NCBI GenBank assembly: GCA_017431365.1
Contig: JAFRLF010000138.1
Span: forward strand, 1 to 44,187
Source: Clostridia bacterium
GTDB lineage: Bacteria; Bacillota; Clostridia; Christensenellales; Aristaeellaceae
Direction of reading: 5' to 3'
DNA: 44,187 bases
Made by a program: the position numbers and the translations under genes
Shown here: positions 1 to 9,392 of the stretch, piece by piece
Layout of the letters: the number at the start of each line of letters is the position of its first letter
Position numbering within the stretch: the first letter of the stretch is position 1
Notes under the pieces: model-generated
Seen by the model: only the letters and a program-made list of their open reading frames with translations
What the model was told of the DNA's origin: nothing
Database searches by the model: none

Positions 1-52
1 GAAGAAATAGTATCTAGGTAATTGATTAGTTTTATTCGATTTAGAAGAGTTT

Positions 53-1222
53 TTGACCCGACCATCAAGGTTACGTCGTTGGTGGGAGATGACGCAAGTC
101 GGCGAAGAGTATGACAGCCTTGCCGTTCTGCCTGAAGCTCTTCACCCAATGCAGGAGGGTATCCATAAGCTGGTGCAGGCCATCTTTGACGACAAGGTAC
201 TGGCCGAGATGTTCCAGGACGGCAACAAGACCCCTGCGCCGGAGAATCCGCTCAACGACCGCTTCTACAAGCAGGCTTTCCAGACTCTGTGGACGGCTAT
301 CAACCATCGCTATGCTTACACAGTGGACTTCGATTCTAATGAGCTGATAAAGAAGGCAATCGCCGCGATCAATGCGGAGCTCTATGTCAGCCAGCTTCAG
401 TACACTGTATCCGTCGCCAGCCAGCGTGAACATATCACCGGTGAGCAGATGCGCGAGAGCGACGCCTTCGGCGCTGTTAAGACGAAGACCAATACTCTAA
501 AGCACGCGGAAATCAGTCAGATCAGGTATGATCTGGTCGGTAAAATCGCCGAGGGTACTGTGCTGACCCGTCGCACTGTAACCGCCATCCTCAAGGATAT
601 CGATCCGTTGAAATTTGCCATGTTCCAGAACAACCCGGAGGAGTTCATCACGAAGGTAATTCGTCTGATCAAAGAGCAGAAAGCTACCATGATCGTGGAG
701 CATATCACCTATGATACGATCGATGGTGGTTACGACAGCAGCATCTTTACTGCAGAGAAGCATGGCCGAACCTTCGATCAGGCGTTCCCGGCGACAAAAG
801 CTATCCAAGACTATGTGTTCACCGACGGAACAGCTGAGAAGAGTGTGGAGCGCAAGTTTGTGGAGGCACTGGACGGATCACAGGACGTCAATATTTATGC
901 CAAGCTTCCGAAAGGCTTTGCAATCCCTACACCAGTTGGCCATTATTCGCTAGACTGGGCTATCGTGTTCCATGAAGGCGCTGTGCGTCACATCTACTTT
1001 GTCGCTGAAACCAAGGGCACGATGGATAGTCTGAATCTGCGTCCCATTGAACGGGCAAAGATCGACTGTGCAAAGAAACTGTTTTCCACGTTGTCAAGTG
1101 GTACGGTCACATATGATCATGTGGACAGTTTCCAGGAACTGATTGAAGATTTCAGAACGGTAGGCGGATTGGTTTTGCAGTCACTTACAGAAGCCTACAT
1201 GACGAAGCGCTTTTGCCGGTAG
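53..1222 (+). pseudogene. Type III restriction enzyme Res subunit, C-terminal remnant
   Basis: The 389-residue reading frame matches the C-terminal part of type III restriction endonuclease Res subunits, which are normally about 900-1000 residues long and cut DNA after ATP-dependent translocation with a Mod methylase partner. Visible landmarks are the AYTVDFDSNELIKKAI block near residues 88-103 that follows the helicase core, and a PD-(D/E)XK nuclease signature near residues 305-330 (SLDWA, then FVAETKG). The Walker A and DEAD-box motifs are absent. All three forward frames hit a stop within the first 30 bases (TAA 19-21, TAG 8-10, TAG 15-17), so the missing two thirds does not lie directly upstream. 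The TTG at 53 is only the first available start and may not be used. No mod gene is visible. I read it as a 5'-truncated relic. The alternative, a separately translated nuclease domain, is less likely. Confidence 0.75.
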
Positions 1223-1377
1223 TAATGCACTTTGAATGGGCATTTCGTGCTCAGCACATTCACTGACATCCCACTGGAGTGGCATTCCACAAGTTTTGAT
1301 TACAGCTTAAACACTATGCACCGAAAGAATAAGTCGATGAAAGCAAACAGATTAATACGGCCTTCTTTGAACTTAAA

Positions 1378-2187
1378 TTAATACATATTCCTAAAGTGCC
1401 CAGGTGTTATCCCTGTTGTTTTTTTGAAATAGCGAATGAAATAATTGACGTCACTGAAGCCCGTATTCATTGCCGTATCCTCAAGTGATAAACCGATCAA
1501 AAGAAGCTCTTTAGCCTTCTCAATACGCAAATCCAGAAGATGCGCGATAGGTGGTCGGCCATATACTTGTGTATAAATGCGTCTGAAAGCGCCTTTGTTC
1601 ATGTTACATACCCCTGCGAGCTGTTCAATTGTGAGCGGTTGCGCATACGATGTCTCCATTAGACGGCGGGCTGGGAGTATACGATTGTAAGCTCCGGGTT
1701 CGACGTTCTGTGTGATGCATTCGCTCAAATACTCCGCTAAAAGTGAAAGCAGGCGAGCTTTTGTATGCATTCTGAATCCTATGCGCATACGTTGCCAGAT
1801 CTCAACTAGTTCTTGAAAACGTGCGAGAAACAACGCTGGATCATTCGGTTGCAGTACATACATACTGTTACGCGGAATCCAGTCTGGGAGAGTTTCGGTA
1901 CGACCTAAGAAGTTGACCGTATAGTGTTCAAATGGGTGCGCATCTGCAGAGCGCATGCGATAAGCTGAACTGGCGGGGAGAAGCGCGATTTCTCCAGGCT
2001 TCAGGTACACAATTTCGCTATGGTTAAACATAAACATTCCACTGCCTGAAATCGGACAAACTATGCCATGCATGTTGCGGCCTCGTCTGTAAGCATCCAT
2101 CTCTATACCGGGTTCAATAGTATAGCGATGCGCTAACAGAACGCTGGTTATTTCAACATCAAATTGTGTGATTGACGGCGTAAGCAT
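1378..2187 (-). CDS. AraC-family transcriptional regulator
   Basis: This 269-residue protein has the usual two-part layout of AraC regulators of sugar genes. An N-terminal cupin-like sensing domain lies at about residues 15-90, including the LKPGEIALLPASSAYRM turn typical of AraC_binding domains. Two helix-turn-helix motifs lie at about residues 170-269, ending in the signature NTGFSDVNYFIRYFKKTTG followed by ITPGHFR. The start at 2187 is preceded by a good GGAGGT ribosome site. It is divergent from the isomerase-like gene at 2312, with 124 bp between the starts, so it probably controls that gene and perhaps the glycosidase after it. The inducer cannot be read from the sequence. The family call is secure and the target is inferred. 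Confidence 0.92.
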   Translation of the reverse strand: MLTPSITQFDVEITSVLLAHRYTIEPGIEMDAYRRGRNMHGIVCPISGSGMFMFNHSEIVYLKPGEIALLPASSAYRMRSADAHPFEHYTVNFLGRTETLPDWIPRNSMYVLQPNDPALFLARFQELVEIWQRMRIGFRMHTKARLLSLLAEYLSECITQNVEPGAYNRILPARRLMETSYAQPLTIEQLAGVCNMNKGAFRRIYTQVYGRPPIAHLLDLRIEKAKELLLIGLSLEDTAMNTGFSDVNYFIRYFKKTTGITPGHFRNMY

Positions 2188-2244
2188 GCGGCATTACCTC
2201 CAAATAGTATGTGCACATTATGCTATAACTGGTCAAATTGTGCC

Positions 2245-2273
2245 TTGTCACTCATGTAAACTTTTGATATATT
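2245..2273 (+). promoter_or_regulatory. Probable promoter for the isomerase-glycosidase operon
   Basis: TTGTCA at 2245-2250 and TATATT at 2268-2273 are separated by 17 bp, a good sigma-A-type match, and lie about 40 bp upstream of the start at 2312. The site is in the divergent gap with the AraC regulator, where its operator would be expected. I found no clear operator repeat. Confidence 0.5.
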
Positions 2274-2311
2274 CTGGGCTAGAAAGAGCAATGAGAAGAG
2301 GAGGCCTGATT

Positions 2312-3739
2312 ATGCAGAACAAACCACTAATTGCCATCGTTCCCCTAGGACACTACATTTATTTCCAGCAATTCGAAGGTTTATACGAGGAATTGGAACA
2401 AAAGTCGCGATTATTCCTTCGTTATTTCGAGTCAACGACAGATGTAATTATTACCGATTATGTTGACCGTGTTGAGAAGGCTTTTGAGGTGGTACGCTAT
2501 TTAAAATCCAAGGATGTGGATGGCATTTTTATGCTGCTCACAACCTACCTACCTTCTTCGCTCGCCGCGCCTTTCGCCAACTATTTGGATGTGCCACAGA
2601 TTCTTATAGGCATTCAGCCATTGGATCATCTTGATTATGAGAAGTGTACCACATACATGCAGCTTGTCAATGATGATATATGCGCTATGCCTGAAATTGC
2701 TGGCGTTTACCTGCGCCTTGGCCGTTCTATGCCGCCGTGCATCGTAGCTGCTGCAGGCGAGAATGAAAAGATCCGGCGTGATGTACAGATATGGCAGCGA
2801 GCCATTGCAGCAAAAACAGCTTTCAAATACGCGCAGTTTGGCTATCTTGGTCATACTTATGAAGGCATGTACGATATGCATACAGACCCTACTGCGTTCT
2901 CTGCGACTTTTAAATCACACGTCAAGATGCTTGAGATGTGCGAGCTGGCTCAATATGCCGATCAGGTAACACCAGCGATGATTGACAATAAAATCAGTAC
3001 GATCGAGAAAACGTTTTCTATTCAGGATCCGTCCATTGATCCATTGACTGATTATGTGCAGCGTGAAGATTTGGCCTGGTCTGCTAGAATGGCTTGTGCG
3101 CTGGATATGATGGTTGAAAAGAATAACTTGACAGCGCTAGCCTATTACTATAAGGGTGAGAACAACAACCTATATGAGAGAATGGGAGCGGCACTCATCA
3201 TTGGCAATACACTGCTCACATCACAAGGTATTCCTCTGGCAGGTGAAGCTGATCTGAAAACAGCAGCAGCCATGCTTATTATGAACCGTATCGGTGGTGG
3301 TGGCTCATTTGCAGAATTACATCCCTTCGATGTGACAGGCAATTGCGTGTTGGTTGGGCATGACGGGCCACACAACATAGCCATCAGTGAGGGTAAGCCT
3401 GTTCTGCGCAAGCTGAAGAAGTATCACGGCAAATCTGGCAGTGGCATAGGTGTGGAATTCAGTCTGAAAGCGGGTCCAATCACCATGCTTAGTATCAACT
3501 ATCAGCCAAATGGTCGTTTTCGGCTGATCGCGGCAACGGGAATTTCCGAAGAAGGTCGGATTCCTCAGACAGGAAATACTAACACTCGAGTCGTCATTCC
3601 CAACTGTGATGTGACTGATTTTATTGCACGATGGTGTGAAGCCGGACCGACTCACCATCTTGCACTGGGTATAGGTAATCACCTGCCAGAAATCCGTGCT
3701 TTTGCTCGCATAATGAATGTGGATCTTACAATTGTTTAA
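2312..3739 (+). CDS. L-arabinose/L-fucose isomerase-family protein
   Basis: The 475-residue product looks like a member of the L-fucose/L-arabinose isomerase fold, metal-dependent aldose-ketose isomerases. The N-terminal half has the Rossmann-like subdomains (LYEELEQKSRLF, then KDVDGIFMLLTTYLPS). The C-terminal half carries likely metal ligands: Glu in LAGEAD, Glu in FAELHPFD, His in VGHDGP and the His pair in GPTHHLALG, which parallels the AHH motif near the end of AraA. It is close in length to AraA (about 500 residues) but divergent, so arabinose itself may not be the substrate. An ATG further upstream at 2168 would overlap the divergent regulator. I chose 2312 because GAGGAGG lies just before it. 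The large glycosidase follows 47 bp downstream, so hydrolysis and isomerisation are probably co-expressed. Confidence 0.75.
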   Translation: MQNKPLIAIVPLGHYIYFQQFEGLYEELEQKSRLFLRYFESTTDVIITDYVDRVEKAFEVVRYLKSKDVDGIFMLLTTYLPSSLAAPFANYLDVPQILIGIQPLDHLDYEKCTTYMQLVNDDICAMPEIAGVYLRLGRSMPPCIVAAAGENEKIRRDVQIWQRAIAAKTAFKYAQFGYLGHTYEGMYDMHTDPTAFSATFKSHVKMLEMCELAQYADQVTPAMIDNKISTIEKTFSIQDPSIDPLTDYVQREDLAWSARMACALDMMVEKNNLTALAYYYKGENNNLYERMGAALIIGNTLLTSQGIPLAGEADLKTAAAMLIMNRIGGGGSFAELHPFDVTGNCVLVGHDGPHNIAISEGKPVLRKLKKYHGKSGSGIGVEFSLKAGPITMLSINYQPNGRFRLIAATGISEEGRIPQTGNTNTRVVIPNCDVTDFIARWCEAGPTHHLALGIGNHLPEIRAFARIMNVDLTIV

Positions 3740-3786
3740 AATAAACATATCTACAAATGATCGCAGTGAAGAAAGGGGAGAGACGA

Positions 3787-6786
3787 ATGCTTGACGTTAT
3801 CTTTCAAAACCCACCAGCCGATTGTCGTGGAACAGATTTCTGGATGCTGAATGACTCACTGGATGAACAGGAAATGCGCAGGCAGCTTCGTGCCATGCAT
3901 GATCAAGGAGTCGCCTGTGTTATCGTGAGAACCTATATTGGCTTGCGTTCAGACTATCCTGGACGTGACTGGATGGAGAAGATGCATGCAATCGTCGATG
4001 AAGCGCGATCACTGGGAATGACGCTTTTCATGCAGGCTGGGTATATGCCGGAGGCCGTGCTAGATTTGCCACCGGAGTTTTCTCTTGGTGATGTGCGTTG
4101 CTATCCGGCTGGTCATGGAGAGGGCACTCTTCTGGATACATACGCAGGTGTTGATTATTGTCTTGTGCCTTCGCTGACAATATTGGACATGCTAGATCCT
4201 GATGCCTGTGCCTTTTATGTGAAGCAAAGCTACGAGACAATGTGGAAGGATTTCCGCGATGAATTCGGAAAGACCATTGTTTCTATGTGGGTGGATGAAC
4301 CCTCGTTTGCAAAGGTGTCATTGCCATGGACGGGCATCCTGCCGAAGTCCTATGAAGCGCTTTGGGGAGAGCCTTTTCCTATGGACCGTCTGCACCTTCT
4401 CTTTGTGGATGGCGATGGAGACCGTTTATTCCGTCTGCGCTATTGGCGTACAGTGTTGCACCTTATGAAAAACGCTTATTTTAAATCTGTTCGGGACTGG
4501 GCGCTCTCAAATAATATCCGATTTAGCGGGCATCTGATGGCTGAGGATACTATGGAAAGCCAGATACGAGCTACTTGTTTTACTATGCCGATGTACAAGT
4601 ATTTCGACATACCAGGCATCGATTATCTCACCGATCAGCAGGATTGGGTTTACGGTGAAATCAAGCCTGAAAAGCCCTATGAAACCGTATGGGCGCATTA
4701 TGGCCTGTATAATACGCCGCTGCAGTGTTCCTCTGCCGCTCATCAAGCGGGCAAGAAGATGGTTTTGGCCGAGATGTACGGTGTGAGCACAGAAAATATG
4801 GGCCTGCGCGATCAGAAGCAGCTATTTGATCATTTTGCGTCTCTCGGGATTAATCACCGCAGTGTGCACGGATTGTTCTACTCGCTTCGCGGTCGTGGAA
4901 AACGTGCTTACCCGCCACATATTCATGACTATCAGCCTTATTGGCCAAAATATCATCTGCTGACGGATGCTCTTGCCCGAGAGACCGCGTTCATCCGCGC
5001 GGGAGAACCCGTGCGCGATATTCTGCTTCTTCATCCTATTGAGACGGGATTCAGTTTGTATCACGGGAAGGATATGAACGGCGAACAGGATAATACTCTC
5101 CTCAAACGTGCGGATGGCATGTTCAACCAAATCGTACGCTTCTTGGTTGGGATGCAGGCTAATTTCGAATTGGGTGATGAGGACACAATTTCTGAGATGA
5201 GTCATATTTCGGAAACTGGAAAATTTGTTGTAGGCCAAATGGCCTATCACGCTGTCATCCTACCTAATATGGCGTTTATTCGTGAGAGTACATTGACTTT
5301 GCTGAATGCTTTTTCTGAAAAAGGTGGTCAGATATTGGTGTTGGGAGAGCCACCGAGATTGACGGACAAAGGTCATACCTGTGATCTGACGGCACTTGCT
5401 GGTGTGACTTTGGCAGATAGCATGCGTGGATTAGAGGATTTTGTTAATGCAGTTCCCTCAACTTTCAGGTTCGAGAGACGTAACGGAGATACAAGTGTGC
5501 AGATTTTGTGCCGCCGTGATAGAGATGACTTCTTTTTCTTTCTGACAAATACTAACTGTCGGGAAAGTGCGGCTGGCAGGTTGTCAGTCGCAGGACGCTA
5601 TGCGTGTTATCGGTATGATGAGTTCGATGGGGGCGTATCGACTTTCGGCGCATTGTTTGATGGAAAGCGTACCGCAGTTCCTGTGAGTCTACCGGCTGGA
5701 GGCTCATTGATGCTACGCCTGACTCCGGGTGATGCGCAGGCTGTTTTACAAGCGTCTTCCGAAGTCAGCTTATCAATTTGGCCTGAATGGCACCTGCGTC
5801 GCGAGGATCCAAATGTTCTTGTGTTGGAAATGTATCGTTATGCTTGCGCCGGAGAAGAGCTGAGTGATACGACTTTCCCAATTCTGGCTATTCAGGATCG
5901 CCTACAGAAAGCGGCATATAACGGTGAGCTGACGTTACAAACACAGTTCGAACTTGCAAAGCCTCTGGAAGGGCTTAAGCTAGTGGTTGAATATCCGCGT
6001 GATCAGCACATAGATATTGATGGGGTACCCATTTCCAATGAGCCAGATGGTCATTACCGTTGTTTTGCCTTTGAAACGCTTCCGCTGCCTGAACTTTCTG
6101 CAGGACGACATACGTTGACAATTCACCGTCATTTCGAACTAAGGCGCAAGGCAAAATCGAACGTGACTCAGTTGTTTGAAAATCTTGGTGGCGTTGATTT
6201 GGAGCAGGCGCTCCTCGTCGGTGATTTCGCGGTGAGTTCTGCACTTGAACCATCCGTTCGCGGATGTATCCGCATGTGCGATGACTTCATTCTTACCGAT
6301 GAGGTTAGCTCTTGCGGTGAAGAGCTGGTTTCCCTTGGATATCCTTTCTACGCGGGCATCATGGAGATGGAAACCGAAATCGAGATCCCCGATGGTGCAA
6401 AATTTCCGGGATTATCGCTTGAAGGAATGTATGCCGCCGCGGCTGAGGTACTTCTTAATGGCGAGCTTTGCGGAACACTCTGCTGGTCGCCGTATAGAGT
6501 ACAGCTTAAATGCGCGCATCCGGGCAAGAATAAGCTGACAATCCGTCTGTTCAGTACGCTACGCAACCTGTTCGGCCCGTGGCATCGACCAGTGGGCGAA
6601 ATTGGAGCTTGTTGGGGTGGATATGAAGCGCCTAACAGACCCTGGGAAGGGAGCTACGCCCATGAAAACGGACAGATGTGCCCGAATTGGGAGATAGACC
6701 GTAAACCAGACAAACTTGGCTGGACGGAGTCTTACCTTTCTCTGCCATTGGGTATTGTGGGTGCCAAACTGTATTGGACATTGTGA
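3787..6786 (+). CDS. Large glycoside hydrolase, GH106/GH2-like architecture
   Basis: This is a 999-residue protein without a signal peptide or membrane segment, so probably cytoplasmic. The first 380 residues look like a TIM barrel (DQGVACVIVRTYIG, SMWVDEPSF near residues 165-175, RFSGHLMAEDT near residue 240). A middle section resembles the glutamine-amidotransferase-like domain often attached to such barrels (YHAVILPNMAFIRESTLTLL, then GGQILVLGEPPRL). The C-terminus looks like a galactose-binding beta-sandwich (AAAEVLLNGELCGTLCWSPY). This order recalls large GH106 rhamnosidase-like and related uncharacterised glycosidases. Glu in WVDEPSF is a candidate catalytic acid, but I cannot prove it. 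The start at 3787 has AAAGGGGAG six bases upstream, whereas the in-frame ATG at 3757 has no ribosome site. Substrate unknown; an L-rhamnoside or other deoxy- or pentose sugar would fit the isomerase-like neighbour. Confidence 0.65.
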   Translation: MLDVIFQNPPADCRGTDFWMLNDSLDEQEMRRQLRAMHDQGVACVIVRTYIGLRSDYPGRDWMEKMHAIVDEARSLGMTLFMQAGYMPEAVLDLPPEFSLGDVRCYPAGHGEGTLLDTYAGVDYCLVPSLTILDMLDPDACAFYVKQSYETMWKDFRDEFGKTIVSMWVDEPSFAKVSLPWTGILPKSYEALWGEPFPMDRLHLLFVDGDGDRLFRLRYWRTVLHLMKNAYFKSVRDWALSNNIRFSGHLMAEDTMESQIRATCFTMPMYKYFDIPGIDYLTDQQDWVYGEIKPEKPYETVWAHYGLYNTPLQCSSAAHQAGKKMVLAEMYGVSTENMGLRDQKQLFDHFASLGINHRSVHGLFYSLRGRGKRAYPPHIHDYQPYWPKYHLLTDALARETAFIRAGEPVRDILLLHPIETGFSLYHGKDMNGEQDNTLLKRADGMFNQIVRFLVGMQANFELGDEDTISEMSHISETGKFVVGQMAYHAVILPNMAFIRESTLTLLNAFSEKGGQILVLGEPPRLTDKGHTCDLTALAGVTLADSMRGLEDFVNAVPSTFRFERRNGDTSVQILCRRDRDDFFFFLTNTNCRESAAGRLSVAGRYACYRYDEFDGGVSTFGALFDGKRTAVPVSLPAGGSLMLRLTPGDAQAVLQASSEVSLSIWPEWHLRREDPNVLVLEMYRYACAGEELSDTTFPILAIQDRLQKAAYNGELTLQTQFELAKPLEGLKLVVEYPRDQHIDIDGVPISNEPDGHYRCFAFETLPLPELSAGRHTLTIHRHFELRRKAKSNVTQLFENLGGVDLEQALLVGDFAVSSALEPSVRGCIRMCDDFILTDEVSSCGEELVSLGYPFYAGIMEMETEIEIPDGAKFPGLSLEGMYAAAAEVLLNGELCGTLCWSPYRVQLKCAHPGKNKLTIRLFSTLRNLFGPWHRPVGEIGACWGGYEAPNRPWEGSYAHENGQMCPNWEIDRKPDKLGWTESYLSLPLGIVGAKLYWTL

Positions 6787-6800
6787 GGAAGATCATATAA

Positions 6801-6840
6801 ATCACGCCGCTGTATGCGATGACACAGCGGCGTGATTTTT
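6801..6840. terminator. Intrinsic terminator between convergent genes
   Basis: A perfect 13-bp stem (6801-6813 with 6824-6836) encloses a 10-base loop and is followed on the plus strand by a run of T. It sits between the convergent stops at 6786 and 6855. On the minus strand the tail is only T-rich, so it is best as the plus-strand terminator. Confidence 0.85.
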
Positions 6841-6854
6841 GCCGGGACAATCCT

Positions 6855-9362
6855 TTAGCGATGTGTTTCGGTGATCTTAAGCGGATGCATTTGATTCTCG
6901 CCTAGCATGCTGCCTGGATTGTGATCTGATTGCCAGACAACAAAATAATCGCCAGTGAGATGCTCGGCCGTTATGGTTCTTCCGTCGTCTGAGCACTTTA
7001 TAGGTTCGCTGGAATGTGCCATCATATGACTGTTTTTCGCGTTTACGATGCGTACACGCGCGCCGATCGGGGGACGCAATGTCAGTGTGGCATCCTTCAA
7101 ACCTCTAATTAGAAAACGTTCGTCCATCGTAGGATGTTCTGCCGTGCGACGCATTACGCTAACCACCGATCTAGCATTTTGCTTCGCAAACAGGCGGCAG
7201 CGTTTATGCCAGCATTTGGTGGAAATGTAGGTTGCAATGTCGTGCTCAAGGATACATTCATATCCTTCCATTAAAGGCGCACCATCCGGATACGAGAGAT
7301 TTGTTTTAACAGTCGTATCTTTGGCAAAACCAGTGATATAGAAGGCATTGTCATTCATGGAAGTATGAATGACTGGCAGGTCAGTTGTACGTTGCTCCGC
7401 ATTGAAGTATACGACAACACCCAATGGTGCCAGCATAGCGCGTAACATGGCGGCAGCCGGAAAATATGACGTTTTGTCGAGCTGACGGGGCAACGCGCCA
7501 GTGCTGTTGACATCGTGTGGGAAGCTGGCACGCATCCAGCACAACTGACCGTTCAGGGCATGCCGGTTTATCGAGGCATAGACGCGCTTTGTCGTACCGT
7601 CTGTCACATATGCCGGATAATCGAAATCAGCCATGTCATCCGATGGCAACTCACTGATGCCTCCGTCGGATAGAAGTGAGATATGTTGCAGCCGTGTTGG
7701 CAGTGGAATATCACAGGCTGTATCTCGTATAATGTCGGTCTCAATGGTCAATTCGCCATCAATAGGTTCCCCCTCTCTTACGCCGATCAAAGAGCGTACT
7801 GTCTTTGAAGCGAAGACTGTATTGCCGTATAAGAGAACACGGCATCCGGCATCCAGTGCACGCAGAAGTGCCTTTTCAGCGGGTGTATCGGCATGAGGGA
7901 CAGGCATGATGAGCACCTTCCCCAAATATGGTGTTGGATCAGCCTTTAAAAAGACGCTGTCAGCCACTACTGTATTCAAGGGCAAACCTTGATCAATGGC
8001 ATTCTCTATGAACCAGTCGTCCATAAAGATTTCGTTCATTCGGCCTTCTCGCAAGCCGAGCTGGATATAGCTGTCGAACGGATACAACCAGGTTACCAGG
8101 CCGGGCTCATCGGGGTAATGACTATAGGCGTCCAGGAGATATGGCGTCACTTCCACCGGGCATCGGCGTGGCAATTGACCATAGGAATCGTCTGCAGAGA
8201 GGAAATTGATCCCTATCGGCGGCGTGACCTTCCCATACTCGTCCATGCGAGCGATCGTGAGCGGCAGGAGGATGTCGTGCGGTGTGCGGTCATAACGATC
8301 AAACCAAGGGCTATTGTGCCACCATGGGTCATGAGTATAGTATCGGAACAGATACCCTTTTTTGGGCAGACGAGCGATACGAGACATAAAACCCGCGAGC
8401 TCCAGACCAAAACGGAAATCGAGGGCAGCCCAAGGTGAGTTCGGTGGCGCGACAATGGGATAACGATAAATCGTGTCCACAGGACAGCCATGAGCGGAGA
8501 TGTCCATGCCAGCAGAAAGATTGCTCCCCCGGGTTTCGATTCGCAGATCGCCTGTTACCGCTGTGAATTCTTTCCAGAAGGTTTCGATATTCTCCTGAAC
8601 AGTACGAGCATTGGTGTAGTCAAATCGCGTCCCATCAAAAAGTTCACCTTTCCAATTCCAGGATTGCAGCGAAAAGCCGAAGCCGTTGCTTAACCAAATG
8701 AAGTCGAACCCAACATCTCGCTTTAATGCCATGAACTGCTCGCCTAAAAAACGTCCAAAATATGTACCGTCCGGGATACCATTCGGATACGCTGCGTAAC
8801 GGTAGTTGTCTCCCTTAAGTTGTCCGGCGCAATGAATCCAAAGATTGTCCATGAGCGAGCCTTTATTCAGCTCGGGATGGCGGTGAAATTTGAAATCGGA
8901 GTAAGCAAACTCTGGACCGGGATCAAAGGTTTCACCAACCTCGACTTCCAGATTCAACTGTTCACGTCCCACGCGCTTGATGGTTGAGACGATGCGCTGC
9001 AAATCGCGGTAGCGCATTGCGGGCGGATTGTCCATGTACAGTACTGGGCGAGAATGCAAGTCTTCACCTTCTGGATCCCAAGGTGGCAGTTCCTTCTTGG
9101 GGTTGCCTATCCCAATATAACGTGCCCAGTCGAAAGTCGAATCAAGATCGCCATTATACTCCAAAATCTCGCTTCCATCACTGGTCCACATCAATACAGC
9201 GACAGACCGTGCATGATTGATGAGTTCTCGCCAGCCGTCAAACAGCTCATGGCATGTTTTCTCGATACCGGTATCTGACATGTCCAGACCAAACGGCTTG
9301 AGACTGACTTCCAGGCCGACGCGCCCTATTGGCATGGTTTTGGGATACTCAAAGCCAAACAT
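6855..9362 (-). CDS. Conserved protein of unrecognised family, possible glycosidase
   Basis: I do not recognise this 835-residue protein. It lacks a signal peptide and membrane segments. The first 450 residues read like a TIM-barrel sugar enzyme: many Trp/Tyr residues, an acidic cluster NLEVEVGETFDPGPEF near residues 135-150 where a barrel strand could end in a catalytic Glu, IWLSNGFGFSLQSWNW near 225, and LFRYYTHDPWWHNSPWFDR near 350. Residues 470-660 contain an apparent alpha/beta domain (KVLIMPVPHADTPAEKALL, then GCRVLLYGNTVFAS) like the amidotransferase-like domain of large glycosidases, and the C-terminus is beta-rich. The start at 9362 follows GAGGTGAAG. It lies 30 bp downstream of the membrane-bound AraC regulator on the same strand, so the two are probably co-transcribed. 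A hydrolase or lyase acting on the imported sugar is an inference from context and composition only. Confidence 0.6.
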   Translation of the reverse strand: MFGFEYPKTMPIGRVGLEVSLKPFGLDMSDTGIEKTCHELFDGWRELINHARSVAVLMWTSDGSEILEYNGDLDSTFDWARYIGIGNPKKELPPWDPEGEDLHSRPVLYMDNPPAMRYRDLQRIVSTIKRVGREQLNLEVEVGETFDPGPEFAYSDFKFHRHPELNKGSLMDNLWIHCAGQLKGDNYRYAAYPNGIPDGTYFGRFLGEQFMALKRDVGFDFIWLSNGFGFSLQSWNWKGELFDGTRFDYTNARTVQENIETFWKEFTAVTGDLRIETRGSNLSAGMDISAHGCPVDTIYRYPIVAPPNSPWAALDFRFGLELAGFMSRIARLPKKGYLFRYYTHDPWWHNSPWFDRYDRTPHDILLPLTIARMDEYGKVTPPIGINFLSADDSYGQLPRRCPVEVTPYLLDAYSHYPDEPGLVTWLYPFDSYIQLGLREGRMNEIFMDDWFIENAIDQGLPLNTVVADSVFLKADPTPYLGKVLIMPVPHADTPAEKALLRALDAGCRVLLYGNTVFASKTVRSLIGVREGEPIDGELTIETDIIRDTACDIPLPTRLQHISLLSDGGISELPSDDMADFDYPAYVTDGTTKRVYASINRHALNGQLCWMRASFPHDVNSTGALPRQLDKTSYFPAAAMLRAMLAPLGVVVYFNAEQRTTDLPVIHTSMNDNAFYITGFAKDTTVKTNLSYPDGAPLMEGYECILEHDIATYISTKCWHKRCRLFAKQNARSVVSVMRRTAEHPTMDERFLIRGLKDATLTLRPPIGARVRIVNAKNSHMMAHSSEPIKCSDDGRTITAEHLTGDYFVVWQSDHNPGSMLGENQMHPLKITETHR

Positions 9363-9392
9363 ACATCTTCACCTCACAATAATAATTCGTCC

